Of a stretch of 14,711 nt of DNA, positions 13,955 through 14,711 are shown one piece after another. Numbering within the stretch: position 1 is the stretch's first letter; every line of letters begins with the position of its first letter. Origin of the DNA: DASZHJ01 sp035938015 (lineage in GTDB: Bacteria > Pseudomonadota > Alphaproteobacteria > ATCC43930 > CGMCC-115725); assembly GCA_035938015.1 (NCBI GenBank), contig DASZHJ010000408.1, positions 1 through 14,711 of the forward strand. Reading direction: 5' to 3'. The translations under genes were made by a program, and so were the position numbers. A model generated the notes under the pieces. That model did not search any database. It saw nothing but the letters and a program-made list of their open reading frames with translations, and had not been told where the DNA came from.

Positions 13955-14711
13955 ATGAGACGGACCGCGGCGGCGGTAGCTATCGGGGTGTTTCTCGCGC
14001 TCGCGTCGATCCCGGCGAGGGCCGATCCCGTGCCGATCCGTGTCGGTTGGGCGCAGGCGCCGGGCCATCTGGCGCCGCTCATCCGCGAGCTGCAGCGGCG
14101 GCACCCGGAGGTGTTCCGGCATTTCGGCGAGAGCTATGTCGCCGATCCCATCCGCTTCCAGGGCAGCACGCCGCAGATCGTGGCCATGGCGGTGAACGAG
14201 GTCGAGGTGGCGGCGTTCGGCTCCTCGGCGTTGGCGCTCGCGGTCACCAATGCGCATCTCGACATGCGCGTCGTCGCCGACGTGATTCAGGACGGCGTCG
14301 CCGGCCATTTCAGCCAGCCCTATGTGGTGCGCGCGGACGGCCCGATCCAGGCGATCGAGGACGTGAGGGGACATCGGATCGCGACCAACGCCATCGGCTC
14401 CGCGAGCGACGCGGCGATGCGCATTGTGCTGCATCGGCACGGGGTACTCGATGCCGACATCGCCAGCGTGGAGACGAATTTCGCGAACATGCCCGCGATG
14501 ATCGAGGATGGCAAAGTCGATCTGATCGCCTTGCTGCCGCAGTTCGCGCCGCGCATCGAGGCGAGCGGCCGGTATCGCGCGCTCTTTCACATCAACGATG
14601 CCTTCGGCAACATGCAGACCGTGCACTGGGCGATGCGCGCCGATTTCATCGCGGCGCACCGCGCCGCCGTGGTGGATTTCTTCGAGGATCACATCCGCGC
14701 GCTGCGCTGGT
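13955..14711 (+). CDS. NitT/TauT-type ABC transporter substrate-binding protein, 3' end missing
   Basis: The ATG at 13955 opens a frame with no stop up to the window edge; 252 residues are visible. Residues 1-23 are a signal peptide (MRRTAAA, hydrophobic core, cleavage after PARA). The mature part reads as a periplasmic solute-binding protein of the nitrate/taurine/sulfonate/thiamine-precursor type: IRVGWAQAPGHLAPLI at the front, FQGSTPQIVAMAVNEVEVAA, GSSALALAVTNAHLDMRVVA, VRGHRIATNAIGSASDAAMR and the inter-domain NMPAMIEDGKVDLIALLPQ. Its permease and ATPase genes probably lie to the right. The ligand cannot be named. It starts 58 bp from the divergent G3E GTPase gene and may share regulation with it. 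A long minus-strand open frame over the same stretch is a shadow. Confidence 0.85.
   Translation, partial: MRRTAAAVAIGVFLALASIPARADPVPIRVGWAQAPGHLAPLIRELQRRHPEVFRHFGESYVADPIRFQGSTPQIVAMAVNEVEVAAFGSSALALAVTNAHLDMRVVADVIQDGVAGHFSQPYVVRADGPIQAIEDVRGHRIATNAIGSASDAAMRIVLHRHGVLDADIASVETNFANMPAMIEDGKVDLIALLPQFAPRIEASGRYRALFHINDAFGNMQTVHWAMRADFIAAHRAAVVDFFEDHIRALRW

Noticed and set aside
13799..14692. 297-residue minus-strand open frame at the right edge
   Set aside because: It is antisense to the signal-peptide-bearing binding protein and to the P-loop end of the GTPase, and its translation is His/Arg-rich low-complexity typical of GC-rich antisense frames.
1..14711. CRISPR arrays, insertion sequences, integrases, tRNA genes or att sites
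   Set aside because: No spaced direct repeats other than the coding minisatellite, no transposase or integrase motifs and no tRNA-like cloverleaf were seen on either strand.

Overview
The window is GC-rich, densely coded bacterial DNA with strong G/C bias at third codon positions. Gene content (an AapJQM-type amino-acid ABC transporter, a DUF2161 nuclease-fold protein, an ATP-grasp/alpha-E/transglutaminase cluster) points to a chromosomal segment of an alphaproteobacterium, probably a free-living or soil heterotroph. This is inferred from gene families, not from a database search. No rRNA, tRNA, CRISPR array, transposase or phage gene was seen.

Layout. 1-549: 3' part of a DUF2161 (PDDEXK-like) gene, tail to tail with a signal-less HtrA-type serine protease (563-1540, minus). 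1686-2594: a fold-type IV aminotransferase closely resembling (R)-selective amine transaminases. 2595-3083: a 489-bp gap with no convincing gene. 3084-6481: an aapJ-aapQ-aapM operon (binding protein and two permeases) without the expected ATPase gene aapP. 6785-7367: two small genes, one exported and one single-pass membrane protein, separated by a GC-rich hairpin. 7517-10762: a three-gene operon of circularly permuted ATP-grasp, alpha-E protein and transglutaminase-like protease, a widespread but biochemically unresolved set predicted to make or modify a peptide. 10780-11586 (minus): a crotonase-fold protein lacking both usual catalytic glutamates. 11722-12879: a membrane-anchored protein with five 17-residue tandem repeats and a C-terminal Sel1/TPR-like domain. 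12886-13896 (minus): a CobW/COG0523 G3E GTPase with a histidine-rich loop, divergent from a NitT/TauT-type periplasmic binding protein (13955 onward) that runs off the right edge.

How the genes work together. AapJQM should import amino acids if an ATPase is supplied from elsewhere. ATP-grasp, alpha-E and transglutaminase genes are nearly contiguous and probably make one pathway. The G3E GTPase and the binding protein share a 58-bp divergent promoter region and may be co-regulated. The most obscure and interesting part is 6785-10762: two uncharacterised small envelope proteins followed by the ATP-grasp operon with hairpins in its leader. I found no clear evidence of a wholly new system. The best candidate is a variant of this known but unsolved peptide-ligase-type cluster.
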